DNA of 64,000 nucleotides from Halobaculum gomorrense (GTDB taxonomy: Archaea > Halobacteriota > Halobacteria > Halobacteriales > Haloferacaceae), in contig NZ_FQWV01000005.1 in the NCBI RefSeq assembly GCF_900129775.1, forward strand, positions 62,001 to 126,000, written 5' to 3'. The first letter of the stretch is position 1. Every line of letters begins with the position of its first letter. Shown here in pieces: positions 1 to 9,383 of the stretch. The notes under the pieces were generated by a model. That model did not search any database, was not told where the DNA came from, and worked only from the letters and a program-made list of their open reading frames with translations. The position numbers were made by a program, and so were the translations under genes.

Positions 1-88
1 TGCCCGACGACTCCATCAACTGCTCGGTCGAGACGCCGAGCGCCGCGGCGTTGCGGTCGACCATCGCCATCCGCTCGGAGGAAATCAT
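1..88 (-). CDS. nnr: NAD(P)H-hydrate epimerase/dehydratase, N-terminal fragment (cut by window edge)
   Basis: Only the first 29 codons are inside the window, read leftwards from an ATG at 88. The peptide begins MISSERMAMVDRNAAALG and continues with an STEQLMESSG-like stretch, the typical start of the YjeF N-terminal domain. This enzyme epimerises damaged NAD(P)H hydrate, and in archaea it is normally fused to an ADP-dependent dehydratase domain. It is divergent from the MFS gene to its right. The fused C-terminal half cannot be checked because it lies outside the window. Confidence 0.8.
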   Translation of the reverse strand, partial: MISSERMAMVDRNAAALGVSTEQLMESSG

Positions 89-138
89 GTGTCGGCTCCG
101 AGTTCGGCGGGGAACGGGTAAAGCGCGGGGGTGGACCC

Positions 139-157
139 GGTGAGACGTGACCTCACC
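139..157. promoter_or_regulatory. Short inverted repeat in the nnr/MFS divergent region
   Basis: GGTGAG at 139-144 and CTCACC at 152-157 are perfect complements separated by 7 bases. The repeat sits in the 157-base divergent intergenic region, so it could be an operator. The arms are short for such GC-rich DNA, so this is a weak call. Confidence 0.25.
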
Positions 158-245
158 CGCGGGCGGAGTGGCCGCCGGAGGAAGCAGTACCGTGTGACGT
201 TCGTCCCACCAGTGTTCTCAAGTATTCCATCGCTGTGAACACGGT

Positions 246-1605
246 ATGAGCAAGCACCGGTGGCTGTTCGCGTGGGGACTCGGTTCGATCGCCGCGGGTG
301 TCGCGTCGTTGCTGGTCCCGCTCTACGTCGTTCAGCTCGGGGGCGATCCGTTCGAACTGGGCCTGCTCGGTGCCGTCGCCGCGTTCATCGGGACCCCCGG
401 TGCGATCGTCTGGGGCCGCCTCGCCGATCGGACATCGAACTCGCGCGGGATCATTCTGTTCAGCCTCGGCGGCGTCGGCGTCCTCCTGGGTGTGATGCCG
501 CTGTTCTCTTCGATTCCGGCACTCATCGTCGCGAACGCGCTTCTCTGGCTCGTGTTCGCCGCTGCGGGACCCGTACTGACACTGCTCGTCGTCGCTGATT
601 CGCCCGAACGGGAGTGGAATCGAGAGATCGCACTCCTCAACACGTATCAGGGGTACGGCTGGGCCGGTGGGCTGTTGCTCGGGATCTGTTGGTCCCTCAC
701 GGTCGGTCGGCAGTTCACGCCCGCGTTCACACAGCAGTCCCTGTTCGTGTTCAGTGGAAGCACCGCCTTGCTCGCCGCAGTCCTCTTCGGTCGCTGGATG
801 CCGGCACCATCACGGCGGCAACTCGACCGGATCGACCCCGAACGGGTCGCACGGATCCTCTCGATCGGCCGACGAGGTATCCGCGGGGCGACGTTCGTCT
901 TCAACCCAAACCGGCTGTACTGGTCGACTCGAACCCTGCACCCGAAGCGTCTCGCCAGCAAGTTCACGGCCACGCTCGCGGTGTACTTCCTCGGCGTCGT
1001 CCTCTTTTTCGTCGGTTTCTCGGCCTTTTTCGCGCCGCTTCCCCCTGTACCTCACCGGCGTTGGGTTCTCCTCGGATCTCGTGTTCGGTCTCTATCTCGT
1101 CTCCAGCCTCGGCGCGGCGGCGTTCTACACCGGTGCGGGGAGGCTCAGTAGTCGATTCGATCTCAGAGTCCTCCAAACGGGCGCACTGGGGGTTCGCGGT
1201 CTCGCGATGCCGCTCGTCGCCGTCGTCGGTGCAGCGCTCGCCGCCAGTGTCGTCGGTACGATCCTCTCGGCACTCCTGTTCGTCCTCATCGGCGTCTCCT
1301 GGGCGGTGATCGCCGTGACCGCCGGGACGATCGTTACACGGGTGGCACCCGCGGCTGTCCGGGGCGAAGCACTGGGGATGTACGCTGCGCTCTCAGCCCT
1401 CGCCGGCGGTATCGGGAGTGTCGGTGGTGGCGCGCTCGCCAATCGAGTTGGGTTTACAACCGCGTTCGTCGTGGCAGGCGTCGTCATCGTGGCCGGCGCG
1501 GGGGTCGTCCTGTCGCTGCACCAGATCTCGTCGCGGACGAAGATCACACTGGATACCCCTCACGGGACCGAAGCCGGTTCAGTCAATCCCCCCACGGACG
1601 ACTGA
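246..1605 (+). pseudogene. MFS transporter broken by a +1 frameshift
   Basis: An ATG at 246 opens a 12-helix-type major facilitator. The first part reads MSKHRWLFAWGLGS and includes a WGRLADR motif after helix 2. It runs in frame to a run of five C at 1041-1045, where the product reads ...SAFFAPLP. Beyond that run the homologous protein continues in the next frame (LYLTGVGFSSDLVFGLYL...) to a stop at 1605. Removing one C restores a single frame of about 450 residues. Both halves keep good hydrophobic segments and normal codon use, so the break is recent or is a sequencing error in the homopolymer. Substrate is not recognisable. Confidence 0.8.
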
Positions 1606-1673
1606 ACGAGCGTCTCCGAACCCGGGATCACGTCGAGTCCGGTCTCGGCTGCCGACCTACCGCGACATCGATC

Positions 1674-2834
1674 CTACTGCGACTGCCGGTACACGAGGTT
1701 GCGCTGCACCTCGCTGGCGCCCTCGTAGATCACCGGGATGCGCACGTCGCGGTAGACGCGGGCGATGCGGCGCTCGGTGAGGATCGAGCGCCCGCCGTGG
1801 AGCTGCATCCCGCGCTCGGCGCAGTCGACGGCCGTCTCCGTCGACTTGAGCTTCGCCATCGCCGCCCACAGCCCGGCGTTGTCGCCCTCGTGGAGCTTTT
1901 CGGCGGCGCGCCAGTTGAGCGACCGCGCAGCCTCGAACTCGGTGCGCATGTCCGCGAGGTCGTGTTGCACCGACTGGAACTCCGAGATGTTGCGGTCGAA
2001 CGCCTCCCGGTCGTGGACGAACTCCCACGCCTCCTCGATGGCCGCGGCGGCGAGGCCGATGCCGTGGCCGCCGACGACGACGCGGCCGTGATTGAAGAAG
2101 TCCGCGAGCATGTAGAAGCCGCCGCCCTCGGCGCCGATCAGGTTCTCCTCGGGGACGAAGCAGTCCTCCATCACGATGTGGCCCTGCTTGGAGGCGCGCA
2201 TCCCCATCTTCTCGGGGATGTGCTCGGCCTCGTAGCCGTCGCGGTCGGTCTCCACGATGAACAGCGAGTAGTTGCCGTAGCGGTCGTCGGAGTCGCCGGT
2301 CTTCGCGTAGACGGTGAGCCAGTCCCCCTCGACGGCGTTGCCGACCCAGTACTTCTCGCCGGTGAGCTCGTAGCCGCCGTCGACCTTCTCCGCCTTCGTG
2401 GTCATGCCCGCGAGGTCCGAGCCCGTCTGCGGCTCCGACACCGCCAGCCCGGAGATCTGGTCGCCCTCGGCGACCGGGCGGACGTACTCTTCGCATTGCT
2501 CGTCGGTGCCGTAGTCGTAGACGAGTTCGTTGCCGAAGGAGGCCAGCATCATCGTCAGGCCGATCCCGGCGTCCGCGCGGTAGAACTCCTCGGCGATGGC
2601 GAGCATCTGGTAGATGTCGAGTCCGCGGCCGCCGTACTCCTCGGGGATGTCCTGCCCGACGAGGCCGGCCTCCTGTCCGGCCTCCAGCACCTCCCACGGG
2701 TAGTCGTCGGCCGCGAAGTGCTCCTGCGCGACCGGTGCGATGTGCTCCTCGGCGAACTCTCGCGCCTCCCGCTTCACGTCGCGCGCGTGTTCGGGGACCA
2801 GTGATTCATCCAGTAGACCCAGGCCCGTGTTCAT
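1674..2834 (-). CDS. Acyl-CoA dehydrogenase
   Basis: A 386-residue flavoprotein of the usual family length. The chosen ATG at 2834 gives MNTGLGLLDESLVPEHARDV; in-frame ATGs at 2858 and 2861 would add 8-9 residues. Family features are visible: a middle FAD/substrate segment (ISGLAVSEPQTGSDLAGM), a lid region with YWVGNA, and a C-terminal helical domain ending MQLHGGRSILTERRIARVYRDVR then IYEGASEVQRNLVYRQ, the conserved acyl-CoA dehydrogenase tail. It should introduce the alpha-beta double bond of an acyl-CoA, passing electrons to ETF. The MenE-like ligase lies 95 bases upstream on the same strand, so the two may be co-transcribed. Confidence 0.93.
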   Translation of the reverse strand: MNTGLGLLDESLVPEHARDVKREAREFAEEHIAPVAQEHFAADDYPWEVLEAGQEAGLVGQDIPEEYGGRGLDIYQMLAIAEEFYRADAGIGLTMMLASFGNELVYDYGTDEQCEEYVRPVAEGDQISGLAVSEPQTGSDLAGMTTKAEKVDGGYELTGEKYWVGNAVEGDWLTVYAKTGDSDDRYGNYSLFIVETDRDGYEAEHIPEKMGMRASKQGHIVMEDCFVPEENLIGAEGGGFYMLADFFNHGRVVVGGHGIGLAAAAIEEAWEFVHDREAFDRNISEFQSVQHDLADMRTEFEAARSLNWRAAEKLHEGDNAGLWAAMAKLKSTETAVDCAERGMQLHGGRSILTERRIARVYRDVRIPVIYEGASEVQRNLVYRQSQ

Positions 2835-2929
2835 GGATAGCACTCGGGAACCCTGCATCATAACCTCCGTGGAACGGTCGACCCGGGGTTTCGCGTTTAC
2901 CGACCGGCTGGCGCCTACCGAAGGCGATC

Positions 2930-4687
2930 CTACTCCTCGTCGGACTCGTCGCCGCCGTCGGACTGCTCGGCGCTGCCCGCGCCGTCTGCGTCGCCCGCGC
3001 CGTCTGCGGGTTCGCGGCCGACGGACGCGGTCGCGGTGTCGTCGCCCTCGCGGGCGCGTTCGAGCAGGTCGCGCACCGCCGGTCGCTCGACGGTTCCGGA
3101 GACGGTCCGGGGGATCTCGTCGGCGAACGCGATCGTGCGCGGGATCTTGAACCCCGCCAGTCGCTCGCGGCAGAACGACTCGACCGACGCGGCGTCCAGC
3201 TCCGAGTTGTCCGCTGCGGCGACGAGCGCGGCGACGCGCTCGCCCCACTCCTCGTCCGGCAGTCCCGCGACCGCGACATCGTCGACCTCGGGGTGCTCGC
3301 GGAGGGCCGCGGCGACCTCGCCGGGGTCGACGTTCTCGCCCCCCGAGATGATCCGGTCGTCGAGGCGGTTGAGCACGTACACGTAGCCGTCCTCGTCGCG
3401 GTAGCCCCCGTCTCCGGTCCGCAGCGCGCCGTCGTCGGTCAGGGCGGCGTCGGTCGCCGCCTCGTCGCGGTAGTACCCCGCGGCGATCGACGGGCCGGAG
3501 ACGACGAGTTCGCCCGTCTCGCCGGCCGGCAGCGTCGCGCCCTCCTCGTCGCGGACGGACACGTCGGTCCACAGCAGCGGCCGCCCGACGGTGCCGACGC
3601 GGTCGAACGCCTCCCGGGGGCGCGCGGTCGCGATCTGGGAGGCCGCCTCCGTCATCCCCCACGTCGGGTGGACCGGGATCGAGTAGTCGCGGCAGCGCTC
3701 GATCAGCGCGTCGGGCGCGGGCGCGCCCCCTAACAGCACCGCGCGCAGCGAGTCCGGGAGCGTCCCGCGGGCGTCGAGCATCCGCGAGAGCATCGTCGGC
3801 ACGAGCGAGACGCCCGTCGCGTCGTAGCGGCGGATGTCGTCGACGGCGCCGCCGGGGTCGAACGACTCGCGGAGGACGACGCTCGTCCCGTACAGCGTCG
3901 CCCGGTACAGCGGCATGATCCCGCCGGTGTGGTGCAGCGACAGCGTCGCGAGGTAGCGGTCTTCGGGGAGGACGCCCAGACGGAACGCCGAGGCCGTCGC
4001 CGACGCGAGGACGTTCCCCACCGTCAGCGGCACGAGCTTCGGGCTCCCGGTCGTCCCCGACGTGAACAGCATGACGAGCGTATCGCCCCGGCCCCAGCGG
4101 ACTTCGGGGACCTCCCCGTCGGGCGCCGCCTCGACGCCGACGACGCGGTCGTCGGCCGGGTCGTCGAGCGAGACGACCGGTACGGGGGAGTCACTCGACG
4201 CGGCCACCTCCGCCGCGTCGGCGGGGCGGTCGTCCACCCGGGCGGGCTCGAAGCCGTCGACCGACCGCCACCCCGTCGCAGCCGGGTCGTCGGGATCGGA
4301 GTCGGCGTCACCACCGCCCTCGCGTCCCCCGCCGCCGAGGGCGGCCTCGACGGCGACGGCCTCGGTGTCGTCGCCGCACACCAGCGCCGTCGCGTCGGCG
4401 GCCGCGAGCTTCGGCGCCAGTTCCGCGGCCGTGAGCCGATCCGAGCAGGGGACGAGCCGGACCCCCAGCCGCATCGCGGCATGGACGAGCGCCACGTACG
4501 CCGCGCGGTTGCCGAGGACGACCGCGAGGTGGTCACCCGGTTCGATCCCCAACCCGGCGAATCGGGACGCCAGCTCCTCAGCGCGGGCGTCGAGGTCCGC
4601 GTACGTCAGCGACTCCCCGGAGTCCGCAAGCACGAGCGCTTCCGCGTCCGGCGTGGCGGCGACCCGGTGGGAGAGCCAGTCGCGCAT
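2930..4687 (-). CDS. menE: Acyl-AMP ligase, probably o-succinylbenzoate-CoA ligase (MenE-like)
   Basis: A 585-residue ANL-superfamily adenylating enzyme. The phosphate-binding loop LFTSGTTGSPK lies near residue 208, the A5 motif reads TWGMTEAAS, and the A7/A8 region reads RTGDGGY...RLDDRIISGGENVDP. The A10 segment reads IPRTVSGTVERPAV, so the usual catalytic lysine after SG is Thr. An acidic Gly/Asp-rich insert occupies roughly residues 117-135 and an acidic tail follows residue 545. Haloarchaeal MenE proteins look like this, and menaquinone is the main haloarchaeal quinone. Other men genes are not in the window, so a fatty or aromatic acyl-CoA ligase remains possible. Confidence 0.65.
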   Translation of the reverse strand: MRDWLSHRVAATPDAEALVLADSGESLTYADLDARAEELASRFAGLGIEPGDHLAVVLGNRAAYVALVHAAMRLGVRLVPCSDRLTAAELAPKLAAADATALVCGDDTEAVAVEAALGGGGREGGGDADSDPDDPAATGWRSVDGFEPARVDDRPADAAEVAASSDSPVPVVSLDDPADDRVVGVEAAPDGEVPEVRWGRGDTLVMLFTSGTTGSPKLVPLTVGNVLASATASAFRLGVLPEDRYLATLSLHHTGGIMPLYRATLYGTSVVLRESFDPGGAVDDIRRYDATGVSLVPTMLSRMLDARGTLPDSLRAVLLGGAPAPDALIERCRDYSIPVHPTWGMTEAASQIATARPREAFDRVGTVGRPLLWTDVSVRDEEGATLPAGETGELVVSGPSIAAGYYRDEAATDAALTDDGALRTGDGGYRDEDGYVYVLNRLDDRIISGGENVDPGEVAAALREHPEVDDVAVAGLPDEEWGERVAALVAAADNSELDAASVESFCRERLAGFKIPRTIAFADEIPRTVSGTVERPAVRDLLERAREGDDTATASVGREPADGAGDADGAGSAEQSDGGDESDEE

Positions 4688-4770
4688 GGAACCGAGATGA
4701 ACCCCGTCCCACTACGCTCTTTCCATCCGACCGACGCGGGCGAGTCGGACCCGGCCGGAGTCTCGGCCGC

Positions 4771-6999
4771 TCAGTCGTCCGACCCGGCCGCTCCGCGACC
4801 GGTGGCGTTCCCGTGCTCGCGCTCGTCGCCACCGGGGGCGCCGTGGCCACCGCGAGCGCGCCGCCCCTTTCGTTCGCCCTCGCTCTCGCCTTCGTTCTCC
4901 CTCCCGCTTTCACCCTCGCCCTCGCCCCCGTCTTCGCCCCCCTCGAACTCCGGCGGGTCGATGCCGGTATCGCTCGTCACGGGCAGGTCCGGCCGACCGG
5001 CGTTCGACCGGGGATCGTCCACGACGCCGCTCCCGACGCGGATCTCGGCGTCCAGCGACGCCAGGAGGTCGTTCACCCGGGCCCGGTCGGCCGTCCGGTC
5101 GGCCAGCACGACGACCGCACCGCCCCCGCGGGCGTACCGCCGCAGGGCCGCGAGCTCGTCGCCGTCGTACGCCTCGGTAGGGGCGGAGACGATGACGGCC
5201 CGCCCGCGGGCCAGTTCGCCCATCGAGAGGGTGTTGTACTGCGTGAACCCCACGTCGAGCCCCTCCAGATACCGCTGGAAGAACGCGGCGTCCTCGGCGC
5301 AGACGCTCTCCTCGGCGGCGAACTGGCCGTGACCGCCGTCGATGAGCACCTCGCCGGCCCGCTCGGTCAGCGCCCCGATGACGCCCGCGGTGAACTGGAA
5401 GTAGTCGTAGGCGCTCGGGTCGTCGATCGGGGTGTCCGCCTCGTCGTAGTCCTCGTCGACGGTCTGTGCGCCCACGAGCGCGACCCCGGCGTCCTCGTCG
5501 ACGGCGGCCAGCGGCGCGTTCGGTCGCGACGCAGAGGAGGCAGCACGTGCGATCACCTCGCCGCCCTCGCCGGGGTCGACGGGGACCGCCTTCGGGAACA
5601 GCACGTCACGGACGCGCGAGGGCTGGGTCGGCGGGGCGGCGTCGACATCGCTCTCTGCCCACACGCCCAGGCCTCGCTTGCGCGCGACCCGCTCGATCTC
5701 GACGAACGCGTCGTGTCTCGTCAGTCCGGAGTCGTACACGCGGGCGTACCCCTCGGCGATTGCGCGACGGTTGTACAGCGTGTCGCGCGCGCCGTCGCCG
5801 TCGGCGTCGTACCGGAGGTAACACAGCAGCCGACCGAAGTTCCCGCGGACGCCCTCCTCGGGGTCGAACGAGAGCTCGACGGTCGCGCCCGCGAGCTGGT
5901 CGACCGCCCACGCCTCGGCGGCCGCGCCCGTCGAGAGGAGGTATTCGAGCGAGTCGATCCCCTCCCACTCCGCGGGGAGCTCGGGACCGGCGACGGTCTC
6001 GGGCGTGTCGATGCCGAGCAGGCGGACGGTGTCAAAGTAGTCCGGCACGCCGTCGCGCGGGATCCGCACGTCGACCGTGTCGCCGTCTGTGACCCGAACG
6101 ACCTCCGCGGTGTACGTCCGGCTCGGGTCGACCTCGAAGCCGAGCCCCGGACGGTTCGCGAACAGGCCGGCGTAGTCGGCGTCGAACCGGTCGGTGGTCG
6201 GCACGAAGCCGACGCCCGCGTTGTTCGTCTCGTCGATCACCTGGTCGTCGTTGAACCGGAACCCGAGATCGAGCGCGGCCGCGACCTCGTTGAGGTTCCC
6301 GGTCGCGTCGAAGTCGCCGAAGTCCGACTGGTGGAACACGAGCAGCCCGCCGCCGTTCGCGACGAACGTCGCCAGCGCGTCGCGCTCGGGAGCGCTGAAC
6401 CCCTCGCTCGGCGAGGTGACGATCGCGGCGTCGGCCGTCGAGAGCGCGCCCGCGAAGTCGCCGTCTGCGCCCGTCGCCTCGACGGCGTACCCGTTCGACT
6501 CGGCGTACTGGATGAAGGCCGTGTGCTTTTCGGCGTCGTAGAACTGGCCGTGCGTCTCGTCGAACACGACCGTCCCCGAGCCCGCGACGCGGTCGAGGGC
6601 GTTCAACACGACCTCCTCGTTGCCGAAGGTGAAGTCGGTCCCGTTCTGGACGGTCGGCGCGCCGAAGCCGACGACCCCGCCGTCGACGCCGACCAGCGGG
6701 ATCGGGCGGTCATCGGGGTAGTCCACGGCGGCCTCCGCGCCGCCGTTGCCGTCCTCGTTGACGTTCACGGCGGTCGACTCCGCGCGCACCGCGACGAACT
6801 CGGCGTCGGCGGCCGCCGGCGTTCCGTCCGCACCGAGCAGACTCGCCGTCGAGTCGAAGACCAGTCGACCGATCCGATCGCTGTTCGTCGATTCCGCACG
6901 AGCGCCCGTCGACCCGACCGCGAGCGCCCCCGCGCCCGCGCCGACCGCGCCGAGGAAGTTGCGTCGTTGCACGGGCGGATCCGACGACGGCCGGGACAT
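4771..6999 (-). CDS. Tat-exported thermonuclease-like (SNase) protein with flanking DUF4350-like domains
   Basis: A 742-residue secreted protein. The N-terminus has a Tat signal (QRRNFLGAVGAGAGALAVG). A central SNase domain (about 290-450) starts YTAEVVRVTDGDTVDV and keeps catalytic features: VRLLGIDTPET (Arg, Asp, Glu) and NFGRLLCYLR (second Arg). Before and after it are two copies of a glutamine-amidotransferase-like fold, marked by DETHGQFYDAE near 140 and DGGHGQFAAEE near 540; each is followed by a hydrophobic strand and a GGG turn. The C-terminus is a low-complexity Glu/Gly/Arg tail. It is predicted to cut nucleic acid, or bind a ligand, outside the cell. A TATA-like box lies about 25 bases upstream of the ATG. 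Confidence 0.8.
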   Translation of the reverse strand: MSRPSSDPPVQRRNFLGAVGAGAGALAVGSTGARAESTNSDRIGRLVFDSTASLLGADGTPAAADAEFVAVRAESTAVNVNEDGNGGAEAAVDYPDDRPIPLVGVDGGVVGFGAPTVQNGTDFTFGNEEVVLNALDRVAGSGTVVFDETHGQFYDAEKHTAFIQYAESNGYAVEATGADGDFAGALSTADAAIVTSPSEGFSAPERDALATFVANGGGLLVFHQSDFGDFDATGNLNEVAAALDLGFRFNDDQVIDETNNAGVGFVPTTDRFDADYAGLFANRPGLGFEVDPSRTYTAEVVRVTDGDTVDVRIPRDGVPDYFDTVRLLGIDTPETVAGPELPAEWEGIDSLEYLLSTGAAAEAWAVDQLAGATVELSFDPEEGVRGNFGRLLCYLRYDADGDGARDTLYNRRAIAEGYARVYDSGLTRHDAFVEIERVARKRGLGVWAESDVDAAPPTQPSRVRDVLFPKAVPVDPGEGGEVIARAASSASRPNAPLAAVDEDAGVALVGAQTVDEDYDEADTPIDDPSAYDYFQFTAGVIGALTERAGEVLIDGGHGQFAAEESVCAEDAAFFQRYLEGLDVGFTQYNTLSMGELARGRAVIVSAPTEAYDGDELAALRRYARGGGAVVVLADRTADRARVNDLLASLDAEIRVGSGVVDDPRSNAGRPDLPVTSDTGIDPPEFEGGEDGGEGEGESGRENEGESEGERKGRRARGGHGAPGGDEREHGNATGRGAAGSDD

Positions 7000-7020
7000 A
7001 ATTCTGTCGTCGAGATGCTA

Positions 7021-7030
7021 CAAATAATGA
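7021..7030 (-). promoter_or_regulatory. TATA-type promoter of the SNase gene
   Basis: On the minus strand the sequence reads TCATTATTTG about 25 bases before the ATG at 6999, the spacing expected for a leaderless haloarchaeal transcript. The surrounding DNA is much more AT-rich than the flanking genes. Confidence 0.45.
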
Positions 7031-7043
7031 CGGAGCGCTCCCG

Positions 7044-7058
7044 TGACAAAACGTGTCA
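7044..7058. promoter_or_regulatory. Inverted repeat TGACA-N5-TGTCA between mce and the SNase gene
   Basis: The arms are perfect 5-mers around AAACG. The repeat lies after the mce stop and just upstream of the SNase promoter, so it could be an operator or part of the mce transcript end. Confidence 0.35.
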
Positions 7059-7068
7059 TTCGAAGGGA

Positions 7069-7455
7069 TCAGTGCTCGACGAACTCCACGAGGACGCCGC
7101 CGGTGTCGCGCGGGTGGCAGAAGGCGACCTCGTGGCCCCAGGCCCCCGGTCGCGGCTCCTCGTCGATCAACTCGACCCCGAGGTCGCGGGCGCGGTCGAG
7201 CGCGCCCGCGATGTCGTCGGTGGCGAACGCGAGGTGGTGGATCCCCGGCCCGTCGCGGTCGAGGTAGCGGGCGATCGTCCCGTCCTCATCGAGCGGTTCG
7301 AGCAGTTCGAGGTAGGAGTCGCCCAGATCGAGGAACACGACCGCCATCCCGTCGAACTGCTCCTCGTGGGCGATCGCACAGCCGAGGAGGTCCGCGTACA
7401 GCGCGGCCAGGTCGGCGGCGTCGTCGGTCGCGATCCCGGCGTGGTCGAGGTGCAT
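7069..7455 (-). CDS. mce: Methylmalonyl-CoA epimerase
   Basis: A 128-residue vicinal-oxygen-chelate protein of the usual length. It shows the paired beta-alpha-beta modules with metal ligands: His in MHLDHAGIATDD, Glu in YLELLEPL, His in GIHHLAFATDD and the final VLVEFVEH. It interconverts (2S)- and (2R)-methylmalonyl-CoA in propionyl-CoA metabolism. The next gene upstream on the same strand, 69 bases away, is the large subunit of methylmalonyl-CoA mutase, which uses its product, so the pair forms one pathway unit. Confidence 0.93.
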   Translation of the reverse strand: MHLDHAGIATDDAADLAALYADLLGCAIAHEEQFDGMAVVFLDLGDSYLELLEPLDEDGTIARYLDRDGPGIHHLAFATDDIAGALDRARDLGVELIDEEPRPGAWGHEVAFCHPRDTGGVLVEFVEH

Positions 7456-7524
7456 ACCCGGCGATACGACGCCCGGAGAATAAATCCGTCCGCCTCGGGC
7501 GTCGCCCGCAAGCAGGCCGTCGGA

Positions 7525-9204
7525 CTACTGGCCGGGCTTGTACTCGCCGAACTCCTCGCGCATCACGTCCGCGATCTCGCCGACGGTCGCGTACGCCTTC
7601 ACCGCGTCGACGATGTGCGGCATCACGTTCGCGTCGCCCCGACAGGCGTCCCGCAGCGACGCGAGCGCGTCCTCGACCGCCTCGTCGTCGCGGTCCTCAC
7701 GAAGCGCCTGCACGCGGTCGACCTGCGCTTGCTCCTCCTCCTCGGAGACGTCCTCCAGGTCGACGTGGCGGTCCTCCTCCTCGACCTCGAACTCGTTGAC
7801 GCCGACGATGATCCGCTCGCCCTCCTCGATCTCGCGCTGGCGCTCGAAGGCCGTGTCCTGGATCTGTCGCTGGACCCACTGGCTCTTGACGCCGTCGAGC
7901 ATCCCGCCGCGGCGATCGACCTCCTCCATGATCTCGAACGCCTCCGCCTCGATGTCGTCGGTGAGGCTCTCGACGTAGTAGCTCCCCGCCAGCGGGTCGA
8001 TGGTGTCGGCGGCGCCGGACTCGTGGGCGAGGATCTGCTGGGTCCGCAGCGCCGTCCGAACCGACTGCTCGGTCGGCAGCGACAGCGCCTCGTCTTTCCC
8101 GTTGGTGTGGAGCGACTGCGTGCCGCCGAGGACGGCCGCCAGCGCTTGGTAGCTGACGCGCACGACGTTGTTCTCGATCTGCTGGGCGGTGAGCGTCGAC
8201 CCGGCGGTCTGGGTGTGGAACTTCAGCTGCTTCGACTTGGGGTTCTCGGCGCCGAAGCGTTCCTCCATGATCTCCGCCCACATCCGGCGGGCCGCACGGA
8301 ACTTCGCGACCTCCTCGAAGATGTTGTTGTGTGCGTTGAAAAAGAAGGAGAGCTGCGGCGCGAACTCGTCGACATCGAGCCCGGCGTCGACGGCGGCCTG
8401 CACGTACTCGATACCGTCGCCGAGGGTGAACGCGATCTCCTGGGCGGCGGTGGAGCCGGCCTCGCGAATGTGATACCCCGAGATGGAGATGGTGTTGAAG
8501 CTGGGGACCTCCTCGGCGCAGAACTCGAAGATGTCCGTGATCAGCCGCATCGACTGCTCCGGCGGGTAGATGTAGAGGTTGCGCGCGATGTACTCCTTCA
8601 TGATGTCGTTCTGGATGGTGCCGCGCAGCTCCTCGCGGTCTACCCCCTGTCGGTCGCCGACGGCGATGTACATCGCCAGCAGGATCGACGCGGGCGCGTT
8701 GATCGTCATTGACGTGGACACCTCGTCCAACGGGATGCCGTCGAAGACGCGCTCGAAGTCCGCCAGCGAGTCGATGGCGACGCCCGATTTCCCCACCTCG
8801 CCGGCGGCCATCGCGGCGTCGGAGTCGTACCCCATCTGCGTCGGGAGGTCGAACGCCATCGACAGCCCCGACGAGCCCTGGTCGATGAGGTAGTTGAACC
8901 GCTCGTTCGTCTCCGCTGCGGTGCCCATCCCGGCGTACTGGCGCATCGTCCATAGGCGCCCGCGGTGCATCGTCGGGTAGACGCCGCGCGTGTACGGCTC
9001 CTCGCCGGGGAAGCCAACGTCGTCCTCGTAGTCGAGGTCGGCCACGTCGTCCGGGGTGTACAGGCGCTTCACGTCCTGCCCGCCGGTGTCGGTGGTGAAC
9101 TCCTCCTCGCGCTCCCCGAAGCGGTCGAGCGTCGGGGAGAGAGTCTCCTCCTCCCACTCCCGCTTGCCCTCGCGGATGGCTTCGAGATCGTCGGGGTCGA
9201 ACAT
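7525..9204 (-). CDS. Methylmalonyl-CoA mutase, large (catalytic) subunit
   Basis: A 559-residue protein matching the archaeal mutase large chain, which lacks the cobalamin-binding domain. The start at 9204 gives [20 protein letters not shown]; the open frame extends upstream into low-complexity GC-rich DNA that I exclude. Family motifs include LYTPDDV, the substrate region [35 protein letters not shown], and the conserved [18 protein letters not shown] and [14 protein letters not shown]. It converts methylmalonyl-CoA to succinyl-CoA with B12. The B12-binding small subunit is not in the window. It lies directly upstream of mce. Confidence 0.93.
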   Translation of the reverse strand: MFDPDDLEAIREGKREWEEETLSPTLDRFGEREEEFTTDTGGQDVKRLYTPDDVADLDYEDDVGFPGEEPYTRGVYPTMHRGRLWTMRQYAGMGTAAETNERFNYLIDQGSSGLSMAFDLPTQMGYDSDAAMAAGEVGKSGVAIDSLADFERVFDGIPLDEVSTSMTINAPASILLAMYIAVGDRQGVDREELRGTIQNDIMKEYIARNLYIYPPEQSMRLITDIFEFCAEEVPSFNTISISGYHIREAGSTAAQEIAFTLGDGIEYVQAAVDAGLDVDEFAPQLSFFFNAHNNIFEEVAKFRAARRMWAEIMEERFGAENPKSKQLKFHTQTAGSTLTAQQIENNVVRVSYQALAAVLGGTQSLHTNGKDEALSLPTEQSVRTALRTQQILAHESGAADTIDPLAGSYYVESLTDDIEAEAFEIMEEVDRRGGMLDGVKSQWVQRQIQDTAFERQREIEEGERIIVGVNEFEVEEEDRHVDLEDVSEEEEQAQVDRVQALREDRDDEAVEDALASLRDACRGDANVMPHIVDAVKAYATVGEIADVMREEFGEYKPGQ

Positions 9205-9283
9205 GAGCGATCCATCACGCGCCCGCGGCTTAAGCGGACTGGAGCCGACACCGCTGTAGCGCCACACTGCCGCAGCACCACAG

Positions 9284-9315
9284 CGCCGCACCGCCGCACC
9301 GCCGCACCGTCGCAC
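9284..9315. repeat. Four tandem 8-base CGCCGCAC units
   Basis: The units start at 9284, 9292, 9300 and 9308; the last has one change (CGTCGCAC). They lie in the divergent region upstream of the mutase gene. This may be simple GC slippage. Confidence 0.5.
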
Positions 9316-9383
9316 CGCCGATCGCAGGGGGGCGCCGCCGCGTCGTGTCGGGATTTATGTGGCTCCCGTCGCTGTGACTGCCC

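Noticed and set aside
4813-8712. 1299-codon plus-strand frame antisense to the SNase and mutase genes
   Set aside because: Typical antisense shadow in GC-rich DNA (Val/Arg/Asp/Leu-rich, no domains); the minus-strand genes have clear family motifs.
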